Origin: JAHECE01 sp963780675
GTDB taxonomy: Bacteria; Actinomycetota; Actinomycetes; Actinomycetales; JAHECE01
Assembly (NCBI GenBank): GCA_963780675.1
Contig: CAWACR010000012.1
Coordinates: 87,339 to 151,338, forward strand
Direction: 5' to 3'
DNA: 64,000 nucleotides
Shown: piece by piece, positions 27,946-38,000 of the stretch
Numbering within the stretch: the stretch's first letter is position 1
How the letters are laid out: every line of letters starts with the position of its first letter
Made by a program: the position numbers and the translations under genes
Notes under the pieces: model-generated
Told to the model about the DNA's origin: nothing
What the model saw: the letters and a program-made list of their open reading frames with translations, nothing else
Databases searched by the model: none

Positions 27946-29022
27946 ACAGGTTCAGCGTGGGGCGGGCGCTCCGGGTGACCCAGAAGGACCTGCGGTTGGG
28001 CCCGCGGTCGCCGATCTTCCTGTGGGCGATCGGGCTACCTGTCCTGATGACGTTCCTGATCACCGCCGTGTTCGGCTCGCTGTTCGCGCCCCCGCCGCGG
28101 CTCGCGGTGGTGGACGACGACGCCTCGGCGGTCGCCGCGGCACTCCTCGCGGCGGAGGGGATCGACGTCACGGTGCTCGACGACGAGGCGGATCTGCTCA
28201 CGGCGGTCGAGGCCCACGACTACGACGCGGGGCTCGTCCTGCCCGCCGGGTTCGACGCTGCGCTTCAGGCGGGGGAGCGGCCGCCGATGGAGTTCTACGT
28301 CTCGGGCAGCAGCCTCGCGTCCACGCGCGTGATCCTCGGCGTGACCACGCTCGCCGCGATCCGGGACCTCGCGGGCCAGTCGCCACCGGTGGAGGTGGTG
28401 GTCACCCAGCTCGGCGCCGAGGACTTCGTGCCCATCGAGGACCGGCTGATGCCGCTCATCGTCTTCTACTCGGTCGTCATCGCGGCCATGTTCCTGCCGG
28501 CTGCCTCGCTCGTGGACGAGCGGGAGCGGCGGACGCTCGAACGCCGTGCTGGTGACGCCCACGCGGATGTCGGAGGTGCTGCTCGGCAAGGCGGTCCTCG
28601 GGGTGGTGCTCGCGCTGCTGATGGGACTGGTGTCGCTGGCGCTGAACGACGCCTTCGGCGGCCAGCCCGGCGCGATGGTGGTGTTCCTGCTGGTCGGGGC
28701 CGTGATGATGGCGGAGGTCGGGCTGATCCTCGGCTGCTGGGCGCGGGACTCGAACACGCTCTTCAGCGCGATCAAGGGCGGCGGCATCCTCATCGCGCTG
28801 CCGGCGTTCTTCTTCCTCTTCCCGGCGCTGCCGCAGTGGATCCCGCACCTGGTGCCGACCTACTACTTCCTCGGACCGATCTACGGAATCGCGACGCAGG
28901 GGGACACGCTCGGCGACCACCTCCTGGACCTGGCGGTGGCGCTCGCGGTGTGCGCGGCGCTCGTGCCGGCGGTGCTGCGCGTGGGGCGGAAGGCGGAGCG
29001 GCAGAGCGCGCTCATGGTGTGA
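27942..29022 (+). CDS. ABC-2 type transporter permease, second subunit (one frameshift)
   Basis: GTG 27942 overlaps the previous stop (GTGA). The product of about 359 residues has the same plan as its partner: an N-terminal helix (PIFLWAIGLPVLMTFLITAV), a long external loop, the coupling segment LVDERERRTLNAVLVTPTR, and C-terminal helices ending VLRVGRKAERQSALMV. One extra G near 28539 breaks the frame exactly at the coupling segment (ERRTLE for ERRTLN). The last codons and stop are duplicated in tandem just downstream. Confidence 0.88.
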
Positions 29023-29041
29023 GGCGCGCTCATGGTGTGAG
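29006..29041. repeat. 18-bp perfect tandem duplication across a stop codon
   Basis: GCGCGCTCATGGTGTGAG occurs at 29006-29023 and again at 29024-29041. The first copy encodes the last residues and stop of the second permease; the second copy is non-coding. This is a recent slippage-type duplication or an assembly artefact. Confidence 0.85.
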
Positions 29042-29079
29042 TCCCGGCATGTTCAACCCGAGTGGCCCGCCCCGGGTTC

Positions 29080-29844
29080 TCACTGCGGGACGCAGCGGAG
29101 GATCACGTTGGTGCAGGGGTCGCGCTCGGCCACGTAGCCCTCGTTGCAGACGAGGTCGCTCGTGTAGGTGCGGCCGGAGTTGGGGACGTCCTCCTCCTGC
29201 TTGCAGGCCAGCGAGCCCTGGGGCCCGCCGTCCCAGCAGAACCCGGGCCCGCACGGCTCGACTGCGTAGCCCTCGGGGGTCCAGGGGCAGGCGCGGCGCT
29301 CGAGCGTGAGCGAGGGGCAGGCCGTGGTCGTCGTGCTGATGGTTGTCGACGGGCCGGCTGTCGGCGAGGGTTTCAGGGAGGTCCAGAGCTTGACCCCGAG
29401 CGCGATCATGAGGCCGAGGGCCAACGCCGCTGCGGCGGCGGCGAGCACGGCCACCCAACGGCCGCGCCGCCCACCGAGGTTCCGAAGCCAACCACCCGGC
29501 CGTCCGGGCGGGCGCGGCGGCCGCGGGGGGCGGGGCGGTTGCGGGGGCGGGGAGGTTGAGCGGGCCGTGGCGGCTGCTGCGGAGCGGGTGGCTGGGGTGC
29601 CGGCGGTGGCCCGGACAGGCCACCGAGTCGGATCTGGTTCCGTAGGGCGGCCTCAGCGGCGACGTGGTTGGGGCCCACGACCCGGGCGCTGTTCCTCAGG
29701 GCCGTTTCGATCATCGCCGGCCCGGTCGATTCCCTGGGCCTGGAAGGCGACGGCATTGGACGCGAAGTACTCCGCGATGGTCATGTTCGAGTAGGCGAGC
29801 CCCTGGAAGATCGGTCCCCAGTTGATGAACGTCGGAGTTGTCAC
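29080..29844 (-). CDS. Membrane-anchored protein with Pro-rich linker and eight-cysteine C-terminal domain (two compensating frameshifts)
   Basis: GTG 29844 opens with a compact soluble domain: TPTFINWGPIFQGLAYSNMT, IAEYFASNAVAFQAQGI and MIETALRNSARVVGPNHVA. A Pro/Arg-rich linker of about 40 residues follows, then one transmembrane helix (VAVLAAAAAALALGLMIALG) and a Thr-rich stalk. The C-terminal domain of about 85 residues has eight cysteines, including EPCGPGFCWDG and ERDPCTNVILRC. The cytoplasmic head/linker/helix/cysteine-rich exterior plan suggests a cell-surface or secretion-associated protein, but I recognise no family. An extra base near 29722 and a missing C near 29547 (in the Pro-rich tract) shift and restore the frame. 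The net length is about 254. Confidence 0.6.
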
Positions 29845-30001
29845 GGTCGACCTCGTCCCGCCGTGCGCTCGTCCGCCCCTCGCCCGAGCCGCAGGGCTCG
29901 CCATACGAGTTTCCCGCTGAGCCCGGGACCCACGGACTCGATCGAGCGGCCGGCCGCGTCCCGCCCGCGTGCCGCGAGGACGAAGGCACCTCGAGCGTGA
30001 C

Positions 30002-30988
30002 CTAGGTCCCGGATCTTGGCGGCTCGACTTCGCTGCGCGCCCCACCGTGCTGGTGTGGAGCCTCGCCCTGCGGTTTCGCGAACTCCAGGCAGTAGAACAG
30101 GCCGCGCCAGACGTCAGTGAGCCGGACGTCCGCCATCCCGGGGGGCACCAGGTCCACCGGCGCTACGACGGGTGTTCGCCCGGACGCGAAGGACCTCCGG
30201 AAGCCCGGGATCGTGCGCTCGTAGGTGCGGGCGGCGCGCTCCTTCTCGTCCACGATCACCACCCGCGCGCCGGGCCTGGCGACCCGCGCCATCTCCTGGA
30301 CCGCCCGCGCCTTGTCGTCGAAGAAGTTGATCCCGCCCACGTGGACCACCGCGTCGAAGGTGGCGTCCCGGAAGGGCAGCGCCTCGGCGTTCGCCAGGTA
30401 GAGCGGCACCCGCCACCGGCGGCGCCGCACCAGCGCGCGGGCGTGCCGCAGCTGTCCAAGCGAGATGTCGAGGGCGTGCACCTGGCCGACGTCCGGGCGG
30501 GCCAGGAGGCCGGGCAGGTTCGAGCCGGGGCCCGTGGAGACGTCCAGCACGCGACCCCCACGGGGTTCGAGGCGGTCGAGCACCTCCCGGCGACCGCGCT
30601 CCTCGCGCATCCCTCCGACGGCGAACGCCACCCTGCTGAAGAGCGCGTAGCCCCAGGCGAAGCGGTCGTAGAGGTGAGCGAACCGGCGGTTCTGACCGGT
30701 CAGCTCCTCCGGCTCGATCACGTGGACGATCCCGTCCCGTAGCGGGTAGGTGCGCGCGCAGGTGGTGCAGGGGTAGGCGCGCTCGGTGGCGTCCCAGGTC
30801 AGCGAGCCGCCGCACGTCACGCACGCCAGGATCGGGACCAGGGCTGCGGGATCGTCGTCGACCCGGGGTGTGCCTCGCGGGTCGGGTGCGCCGCGCCGTC
30901 GGGACGCTCCGAGCACGGCGCCCAGCGCCGCCGCGACGGCACTTGCGAGGGCGGCGAGGACGACGACGGCGGCCCGGCGCGTTCTCAT
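30002..30988 (-). CDS. SAM-dependent methyltransferase with N-terminal zinc ribbon
   Basis: ATG 30988 gives an intact 328-residue protein. A hydrophobic N-terminal helix (residues 6-28) may anchor it in the membrane. A Trm112-like zinc ribbon follows with Cys56, Cys59, Cys74 and Cys77 (ACVTCGG, CTTCARTYPLRDGI). The class I methyltransferase domain has motif I VLDVSTGPGSNLPGLLA, ALDISLGQLRHARAL, and FDAVVHVGGINFFDDKARAV. It resembles UbiE/RebM-like enzymes. The membrane anchor plus ribbon suggests a lipid-type or quinone-like substrate, which is inference. It is the last gene of a reverse-strand pair with the MatC remnant. Confidence 0.88.
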   Translation of the reverse strand: MRTRRAAVVVLAALASAVAAALGAVLGASRRRGAPDPRGTPRVDDDPAALVPILACVTCGGSLTWDATERAYPCTTCARTYPLRDGIVHVIEPEELTGQNRRFAHLYDRFAWGYALFSRVAFAVGGMREERGRREVLDRLEPRGGRVLDVSTGPGSNLPGLLARPDVGQVHALDISLGQLRHARALVRRRRWRVPLYLANAEALPFRDATFDAVVHVGGINFFDDKARAVQEMARVARPGARVVIVDEKERAARTYERTIPGFRRSFASGRTPVVAPVDLVPPGMADVRLTDVWRGLFYCLEFAKPQGEAPHQHGGARSEVEPPRSGT

Positions 30989-31031
30989 GGTTCCTCCTGG
31001 GGCGGTGGGTCGGGACGAGGCGTCGGAGCGC

Positions 31032-31434
31032 TCACAGCCCGAGCACCCCGAAGAGGACGAGGCAGATGATGGCGCCCACCACCGACATCGACAGGCCCCA
31101 GGCGAGCAGGTGGCGGAAGAGGCTGTTCTTGTTCTCGGTCACGGCGGCGCAGGCGATGCAGAGCGCCCCGAGGGTGGACAGCGGCGAGGCGTCGACCAGG
31201 TGCGAGCCCACGTTGATCGACGTGATCATCGCGACGGGGTCCGCACCGGGGATCTGGTCGAGCAGGCCGGGAACCAGCGAAGAGGAACGTCACGCCGACG
31301 AGGACCAGGAAGAGGTCGAGGGGGAACCCGGCGAGGACGTCGACGGCGGCGAGGTCGAGGAACACGGCCCCGACGACGATCACCAGCGCGAGGATCGACA
31401 TCCACGCCGGGAGGGAGACTCCGCCGGGGTCCAT
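31032..31434 (-). pseudogene. MatC-like dicarboxylate carrier with large internal deletion
   Basis: The first 55 residues (LPAWMSILALVIVVGAVFLD, VLAGFPLDLFLVLVGVTFLF) match the N-terminus of MatC-type malonate/dicarboxylate carriers. The last 80 (PGLLDQIPGADPVAMITSIN, GSHLVDASPLSTLGALCIA, LAWGLSMSVVGAIICLVLFG) match their C-terminus. Family members are about 440 residues. Here roughly 300 central residues are missing, and one extra base at about 31278 adds a frameshift at the junction. Neither fragment could transport. The start at 31434 is the one expected for the intact gene. Confidence 0.7.
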
Positions 31435-31482
31435 GGCAGTCCCGACGCTACGCGCGGGGGTGGCGAGCGGTGGTTGGGCAGG

Positions 31483-32493
31483 TCAGGGGGGCGCGGGGGA
31501 GGCGGTCGGCGGGAGGCGGGCGACGCGGTCGAGGAGGTCCGTCACGATCGGCAGCATGGGGCCCGACAGCATCCAGCCGAGGCGTTCGCGGGCGAAGGCG
31601 CGGACGTCCTCCGGGGTGGCGGCGTCGAGGGTCTGCTCGGCATAGAGGCGCACGAGGCCGTGCCCGCCTCTCGCCACGGCCGAGAAGTCGGCGAGCGCCC
31701 GGATCCGCGCCGGTCCGCCGGCCGCCACGTACGCCTCGTAGAGGGCGACGGCGCCCTCGGCGGAGTGCTCCAGCGTGAAGACCACCAGGAGGACAGCGAG
31801 CTCGCGCACCGGGTCGGCCGGGCCGCTGTTCTCCCAGTCGAGGACCGTCACGCCGCCCCCACAGGTCCGGCGGACGTTGAGCACGCTGAGGTCGCGGTGG
31901 CAGGTACGCAGCGCGGCGGGGTCGTCGGCGGTGACCAGGTCTCCCATCGCGAGGAGGTCGGGCAGGGCCGCTTCGAGGGTGGGCGCCCACGCTTCTCCGG
32001 CGCGGCGTCCGGCCTCGAGCAGGGCCGTCCATTCGGGGAGCGCGATGACGTTCCCCCACCACTGCTCCTCCTCCTCGGGTGCGGCGGGCAGGTCGAGGCG
32101 GTGCAGCGCGGCGGCGATGCGGCCGAAGTCCTCCGCGCTCGCCCGGGACTCGGGGTCGAGGTCCACCCAGGCGAAGACCCGGAACGCGCCGTCGGCCCCG
32201 CCGTCGGGGAGGGTGGCGCCGGCGAGGAGGGCTCGACCCTCGACCGTACGGGCCGGCCGGGGGAGGGGGATGCCGGCCGCCGCGGCGGTCTCCTGGAACG
32301 CGAGGTCGGCGGAGGCACGGGCCTCGTCGGTGTGGTGGAGCGCCTGCTTGACGGCCCACGTCCCGCGGTCCGTCTCGAGGCGCCAGATGATGCCCTGCTC
32401 GCCCTTGTCCGCGAGGACCGCTCGGCCGGTGGGGGCGCCGAGGTCGAAGGCGTCGGAGATCGCGTCTGTGATCGCCGTCGACATCGTGTCCAT
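31483..32493 (-). CDS. Aminoglycoside phosphotransferase (APH) family protein
   Basis: ATG 32493 (or ATG 32484) gives about 336 residues, intact. The kinase-like fold is recognised by the phosphate-loop lysine region TWAVKQALHH, the catalytic loop CHRDLSVLNVRR near residue 199 (Asp as base, Asn for metal) and the VLDWENSGPADPVRELAVLL metal-binding segment. The family includes antibiotic kinases but also choline, fructosamine and uncharacterised small-molecule kinases. No resistance genes are near, so the substrate should be left open. It is divergent from imuA', 123 bases away, and the SOS box lies between them. Confidence 0.88.
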   Translation of the reverse strand: MDTMSTAITDAISDAFDLGAPTGRAVLADKGEQGIIWRLETDRGTWAVKQALHHTDEARASADLAFQETAAAAGIPLPRPARTVEGRALLAGATLPDGGADGAFRVFAWVDLDPESRASAEDFGRIAAALHRLDLPAAPEEEEQWWGNVIALPEWTALLEAGRRAGEAWAPTLEAALPDLLAMGDLVTADDPAALRTCHRDLSVLNVRRTCGGGVTVLDWENSGPADPVRELAVLLVVFTLEHSAEGAVALYEAYVAAGGPARIRALADFSAVARGGHGLVRLYAEQTLDAATPEDVRAFARERLGWMLSGPMLPIVTDLLDRVARLPPTASPAPP

Positions 32494-32542
32494 CGCCGAA
32501 GTCTGCCCCGCAGGACCGCTCACCGGTAGACGCGCCGCCCGG

Positions 32543-32596
32543 TTGACACGAGGCCGCACAAGGAGTGTACTGACGTTCGATCGAACAGGCGTTCTA
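32543..32596 (+). promoter_or_regulatory. Promoter with LexA-type SOS box upstream of imuA'
   Basis: TTGACA (32543-32548) and TGTACT (32566-32571) form a consensus-like promoter with 17-base spacing. TCGAACAGGCGTTCTA (32581-32596) directly downstream matches the actinobacterial SOS operator TCGAAC-N4-GTTCGA in 15 of 16 positions (spacer ignored). The imuA' start is at 32617. LexA binding there would block elongation or initiation until DNA damage. Confidence 0.85.
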
Positions 32597-32616
32597 GATG
32601 GTGAAGGGGGAGGGGT

Positions 32617-33423
32617 ATGGGCGTCGCGGCACCTGAGCGGGTCTCCACTCTCACCGAACGCCTGCACGCGGCTCAGCAGGCGCTCGTGGCCGCCGAGGCG
32701 GCGGCGGGCCTGCGTACCGCGTTGCCGCAGGTCTCGAGGGCATGGCCGACGACGGCGCACCCGTCCCCGCCGCTCGAGGTCGGCGCTGCCCCGCCGGCGG
32801 CCGCGGTGAGCGATCGCTTCCTCCCGGTCCCCGACGCCCTCGTCCCGCTCGTCCCGTTCGGCGGGCTGCGCCGGGGGAGTGCCGTGCGCGTCGAGGGATC
32901 CACCTCGCTCCTCCTCGGGATGGCGGCTGCGGCGTGCCGGGACGGGGGGTGGTGCGCCGTCGTCGGCATGCCCGACCTGGGGCTGGCCGCCGCCGCCGAG
33001 CTCGGCCTGCCGCTCGATCGGGTGGCGCTCGTGCCGAGGCCCGGGGCCGACAGCCCTGCGGTGCTGGGCGCGGCCGTGGACGGGTTCGACGTCATCGTGC
33101 TCGGGGACGTGCCCCACCTCGTCGAGCGCGACCGGCGGCAGCTCGCCTCGCGGCTGCGGCACCGCGAGGCCGTCCTCCTGACCGCGGGGGCGTGGCCGGG
33201 GGTCGAGCTGGTGCTGTCCGTGACCGAGTCCCGGTGGAGCGGTGTCGGGCAGGGGTACGGGGCACTGCGGGGGCGGGACCTGACGGTGCGGGTCGGTGGG
33301 CGTGGTGCCGCGAACGGGCTCGGCGTCCAGACGAGGTTGCGCTCGCCCGACGGCGTCCGGCTCGTGACCCCGGCCGGCGAGACGGGCGCGAGGGTGGACG
33401 ACCTCGTGCCGAGGGCGGGGTAG
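32617..33423 (+). CDS. imuA': ImuA'-type mutasome accessory protein
   Basis: ATG 32617 follows GGGGGAGGGG. The intact 268-residue protein is RecA-like in fold but degenerate. GSAVRVEGSTSLLLGMAAAA is the P-loop position without a Walker lysine, and CAVVGMPDLGLAAAAELGL follows. In mycobacteria ImuA' joins ImuB to bring the error-prone polymerase DnaE2 to lesions. The assignment rests on this fold plus position: first gene of an SOS-boxed operon, two bases before imuB. The symbol is the established mycobacterial name. Confidence 0.88.
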   Translation: MGVAAPERVSTLTERLHAAQQALVAAEAAAGLRTALPQVSRAWPTTAHPSPPLEVGAAPPAAAVSDRFLPVPDALVPLVPFGGLRRGSAVRVEGSTSLLLGMAAAACRDGGWCAVVGMPDLGLAAAAELGLPLDRVALVPRPGADSPAVLGAAVDGFDVIVLGDVPHLVERDRRQLASRLRHREAVLLTAGAWPGVELVLSVTESRWSGVGQGYGALRGRDLTVRVGGRGAANGLGVQTRLRSPDGVRLVTPAGETGARVDDLVPRAG

Positions 33424-33425
33424 GG

Positions 33426-35012
33426 ATGGAGGTCTCGACTCGGACGGCCGCCGTCTGGGCCCCGGACTGGCCGGTGGCGGCCGCCGTCGCCGAGGGCCTG
33501 GCCGAGCCCCATCTCCCGGTCGCGGTGCACGACGGCCGCGGGATCACCGCGGTCTCGGCCCGGGCTCGTGCCGAGGGGGTGTGCCGGGGCATGCGACGGC
33601 GGAGCGCCCAGGGCCTGTGTCCGGGGCTCGTGCTGGTCCCGGCCGACGAGGGGCGCGACGTCCGGGCGTTCGAGCCGCTCGTCCAGGCGGTCGAGACCGT
33701 GGTGGCGGGGGTTGAGGTCGCGAGGCCCGGCGTCGTCCTCCTGCCCGCGCGCGGGCCGGCGCGGCACGTCGGCTCGGAGGAGGCCCTCGCCGAGCTGCTC
33801 GTCGGGCGGGTCGCCGAGGAGGCCGGCGCGGAATGCCAGGTCGGGATCGCCGACGGCGTGCTGGCGGCCGTGCTCGCCGCGCGCGAGGGTGTGATCGTGC
33901 CGACGGGGGGTTCCCCGGCGTTCCTCGCCCCTCGTGACGTGCGGGAGTTGCAGCACGTCACCACCACGCGAGAGGCCTGGGCGGAGACCGACGGGCTGAC
34001 CGACCTCCTGCGCCGCCTCGGCCTGCGCACGCTCGGTGCGTTCGCCGGGCTGGAGCACGGCGACGTCCTCGCCAGGTTCGGCGCGGCGGGGGAGCTGGCC
34101 CACCGGCTCGCCCGGGGCCTCGACGTCCGCCCGCCCGTGACTCGCCGGCCCGAGCAGGACGTCCTCGCCCGGGTGGACCTCGACCCGCCTGCGATGCGGG
34201 TCGACGCCGCCGCGTTCGCCGCCCGGCGCCTTGCCGAGCAGCTCCACGAGCGGATGCTGCGCCGGGGGGTCGTGTGTGCCCGGTTGCGGGTCGAGGCCCG
34301 CACCGAGACGGGGCAGGAGCTCGTCCGCACCTGGCGCATCGACGGGGCACTCACTGCCTCCGAGCTCACCGACCGGGTGCGGTGGCAGCTCGAGGGCTGG
34401 ATCAGCGGGCGGAGCGGGACGGGGCCCAGCGCCCCGCTGACCCGGCTCGAGATCGCCGCCGAGGAGGTCAGCCCGGCGAACGTCACCCAGGACGGGCTGT
34501 GGGGCCGTGCCCGCCGGGGCGAGGTGCAGGCCGGGCGGGCGGCCCTGCGCATCCAGGGGCTGCTGGGACCGAGCGGGGTGCTCAGCCCGGTCGCGCAGGG
34601 TGGGCGGGACCCGCGGGCGCGGGTGCGGCTCGTCGCATGGGGGGACGAGGCGGCGCCCCTGCGCCCGCTCGGCGCGCCGTGGCCCGGGCAGATCCCCCCG
34701 CCGCTGCCGGCGACCGTGCCCGCCGAGCGGGTGGGTGTCGAGGTGCTCGACGCCGACGGTCGCTCGCTCGGGATCGGTGAGCGCGGCGAGCTCAGCGGCC
34801 GCCCGGTGCGGGTGCTCGGGGTCCCGGGAACGGGTGCGGGGGAGGGCGCCGGGCGGGTCGAGGCGTGGGCGGGGCCGTGGCCGGTCAGCGAGCGGTGGTG
34901 GACCGGCGAGCCGCGGCGGCGCGCCTACCTGCAGGTGCTGCTCGCCGACGGACCGGGCGCGCTCGTCGCGGCGGACGTCGAGGGCTGGTGGCTGGAGGGG
35001 GTCTATGACTAG
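33426..35012 (+). CDS. imuB: ImuB, catalytically inactive Y-family polymerase-like protein
   Basis: ATG 33426 starts two bases after the imuA' stop. The intact 528-residue protein begins TAAVWAPDWPVAAAVAEGLA. Active Y-family polymerases have an Asp-Phe-x-x-Phe-Ala motif at this position, so catalytic acids are absent as is usual for ImuB. The polymerase-like body (RARAEGVCRGMRRRSAQGLC, ATTREAW-like VTTTREAWAETDGL, LLRRLGLRTLGAFAGL) is followed by a little-finger-like domain and a C-terminal region ending YLQVLLADGPGALVAADVEG. ImuB contacts the beta clamp and connects ImuA' to DnaE2. It overlaps dnaE2 by eight bases. Confidence 0.93.
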   Translation: MEVSTRTAAVWAPDWPVAAAVAEGLAEPHLPVAVHDGRGITAVSARARAEGVCRGMRRRSAQGLCPGLVLVPADEGRDVRAFEPLVQAVETVVAGVEVARPGVVLLPARGPARHVGSEEALAELLVGRVAEEAGAECQVGIADGVLAAVLAAREGVIVPTGGSPAFLAPRDVRELQHVTTTREAWAETDGLTDLLRRLGLRTLGAFAGLEHGDVLARFGAAGELAHRLARGLDVRPPVTRRPEQDVLARVDLDPPAMRVDAAAFAARRLAEQLHERMLRRGVVCARLRVEARTETGQELVRTWRIDGALTASELTDRVRWQLEGWISGRSGTGPSAPLTRLEIAAEEVSPANVTQDGLWGRARRGEVQAGRAALRIQGLLGPSGVLSPVAQGGRDPRARVRLVAWGDEAAPLRPLGAPWPGQIPPPLPATVPAERVGVEVLDADGRSLGIGERGELSGRPVRVLGVPGTGAGEGAGRVEAWAGPWPVSERWWTGEPRRRAYLQVLLADGPGALVAADVEGWWLEGVYD

Positions 35013-38000
35013 GTATGTCGAGGGCAGGTATGCCGAGCTCCGGTATGCCGAGCTCCACGCCCACTCCGCGTTCAGCTTCCTCGACGGCGCCAACCAGCCC
35101 GAGGAGCTCGCCGCCGAGGCCGCGAGGCTGGGGCTGTCCGCCCTGGCCGTCACCGACCACGACGGGCTCTACGGCGTGGTCCGCTTCGCCCAGGCCGCGC
35201 GCACGCACGGCCTGGCAAGCGTGTTCGGCGCGGAACTCGGCCTCGACCAGGTCGGGCGCGCCACCGGGGTGCCGGACCCGCAGGCCACCCACCTGCTCGT
35301 CCTCGCCCGCGGCACCGAGGGCTACCACCGGCTCTCCCGCGCCATCGCCGAGGCGCACCTGGCCACCGGAGCCAAGGGCGAGGCCGACTACCGGCTCGAG
35401 GAGATGGCGGCGCTCGCAGGGGGGCAGTGGCTGGTCCTCACGGGCTGCCGCAAGGGGGCTGTCCGCCGGGCCCTGGAGTCGGACGGGCCGGCCGGCGCCC
35501 GGCGCGAGCTCGACCGCCTGGCGGCGCTGTTCGGGCGGGACAACGTCGCGGTCGAGATCACCGACAACGGCGCGCCCCTGGACTCCGCGCGGTGCGACGC
35601 GCTCGCCGACCTCGCCGCGGAGGCCCGCCTGCCGCTCGTGGCCACGGGCGCCGTCCACTGCGCGCGGCCGGGTGACGCCCCGCTCGCCGACGTGCTCGCC
35701 GCGGTGCGAGCCCGCTCGAGCCTCGACGACATCGACGGCTGGTTGCCGCCGTCGCCCGCGCACCTGCGTTCCCCGGCGGAGATGCTCGCCCGGCACGCCC
35801 GCCACCCGCAGGCCGTCGTCACCGCTGCCGAGCTGGGCGAGGAGTGTGCGTTCGACCTCGCGCTCGTCGCCCCCGACCTCCCGCCGTTCCCCGTCCCCGA
35901 GGGGCACACCGAGGCCACGTGGCTGCGCGAACTCGTCCGGCGGGGCGCCCGGGACCGGTACGGGCCGCCCCAGGCCGAGCGGCTGCCGGGCGCCTACGCG
36001 ATGCTCGAGCACGAACTCGAGGTGATCATCGGTCTGCACTTCCCGGGCTACTTCCTCATCGTCCACGAGATCGTCGAGTTCTGTCGGCAGCGGGGGATCC
36101 TCTGCCAGGGTCGGGGTTCGGCTGCCAACTCGGCGGTCTGCTACGCCCTCGGCATCACCGCTGTCGACGCCGTCCAGCACAAGCTCCTCTTCGAGCGCTT
36201 CCTGTCGAAGGGCCGTTCCGGCCCGCCGGACATCGACGTCGACATCGAGTCGCGCCGCCGCGAGGAGGTCATCCAGTTCGTGTACTCCCGGTACGGCCGC
36301 ACCCACGCCGCGCAGGTCGCGAACGTCATCTCCTACCGGCCGCGCTCCGCCGTCCGCGACGCCGCACGGGCGCTGGGGTACGACGTCGGCCAGCAGGACG
36401 CGTGGAGCAAGAGCATCGAGCGGTGGGGGTCCCTGCGCGGACCACGCAGGCCGAGCCCGTGGTGGCACCTGGAGCGGGCCCCCACCGTGGGGCCCGACGC
36501 GCTGACGGAACTCCCGGCGCCCGTGTCAGCTCCCGCGCCGGTGCTCGTGTCCTCGGACACGCACGACGTCCCGCCGCCCGCTCACCTCGCCCCACCCCCG
36601 GCGAGCGACCTCGGTGACATCCCCGACGCCGTCCTCGACATCGCCGAGCAGATGCTCCGCCTGCCTCGCCACCTGGGCATCCACTCCGGCGGCATGGTCC
36701 TGTGCGACCGGCCCGTGATCGAGGTGTGCCCGGTCGAGTGGGCCTCCATGCCGGGGCGAACCGTCCTGCAGTGGGACAAGGACGACTGCGCCGACGCCGG
36801 CCTGGTGAAGTTCGACCTCCTCGGTCTCGGCATGCTCACCGCGCTGCGGCTGGCGTTCGAGGCGATCGAGAGGGTCGAGGGGGTGCGGCTCGGCCTGCAC
36901 TCCCTGCCGCAGGAGGACCCCGCGGTGTACGAGCTGCTGTGCGCCGCGGACACCATCGGGGTGTTCCAGGTGGAGTCGCGCGCCCAGATGGCCACGCTGC
37001 CGCGGCTGCGCCCGCGGTCCTTCTACGACATCGTGATCGAGGTCGCCCTCATCCGCCCCGGTCCGATCCAGGGCAACTCCGTCCACCCGTACATCAACCG
37101 GGCGAACGAGCGAGAGCCCATCACCTACCTGCACCCCCTCCTCGAACCGGCTCTGTCCAAGACCCTCGGTGTGCCGCTGTTCCAGGAACAGCTCATGCAG
37201 ATCGCGATCGACGTCGCCGGGTTCAGCCCGGCCGAGGCCGACCAGCTCCGCCGGGCCATGGGCTCCAAACGCTCCCTCGAGAAGATGGAGGCCCTCCACG
37301 GCCGCCTGATCGCGGGGATGCTCGAGCGTGGGGTGCCCGCCGACGTCGCGGAGCAGATCTTCGACAAGCTCAAGGCCTTCGCGGACTTCGGTTTCCCCGA
37401 GTCGCACGCCTTCTCCTTCGCCTACCTCGTCTACGCCAGTGCGTGGCTCAAGGTGCACCACCCGGCTGCCTTCTACGCGGGCCTCCTCGCCGCCCAGCCG
37501 ATGGGCTTCTACTCCCCCCAGTCGCTCGTCGCGGATGCGCGCCGGCACGGTGTTCGGGTGGAACGCGCGGACGTGGGCATCTCCGACGTGCAGGCGAGCG
37601 TCGAGCGCGTGGACGAGCCGGCGACGGCGCGGGGTCGCCCAGGCGGGGCGCTGCCGCCACCTGCCGCCCGTACCGGCGAGCTCGCCGTCCGCCTCGGTCT
37701 CGCGCCCATCCGCTCCGTCGGTGAGGCGACCGCCCGACGCATCGTCGACGAGCGGACGGCAGCCGGGCCCTTCGCCGACGTCGCGGACCTCGCCCGCCGC
37801 GTGCGGCTCACCGCGTCGCAGCTCGAGGCGCTGGCCACCGCCGGCGCGCTGGCCGGCTTCGGTCCGGACCGCCGCGCCGCGCTGTGGTCGGCGGGGGCCG
37901 TCGCGGGCTCCGGGCCGGAGACCCTGCCGGGCACCGCCGTCGGGGTGCAGGCGCCGATGCTGCCCGGCCTGGACGCGGTCGAGACGTCGGTCGCGGACGT

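Noticed and set aside
31483..32493. Aminoglycoside-resistance gene
   Set aside because: Only the broad kinase fold is evident. No resistance-specific signature or mobile context is present, so a resistance call is not justified.
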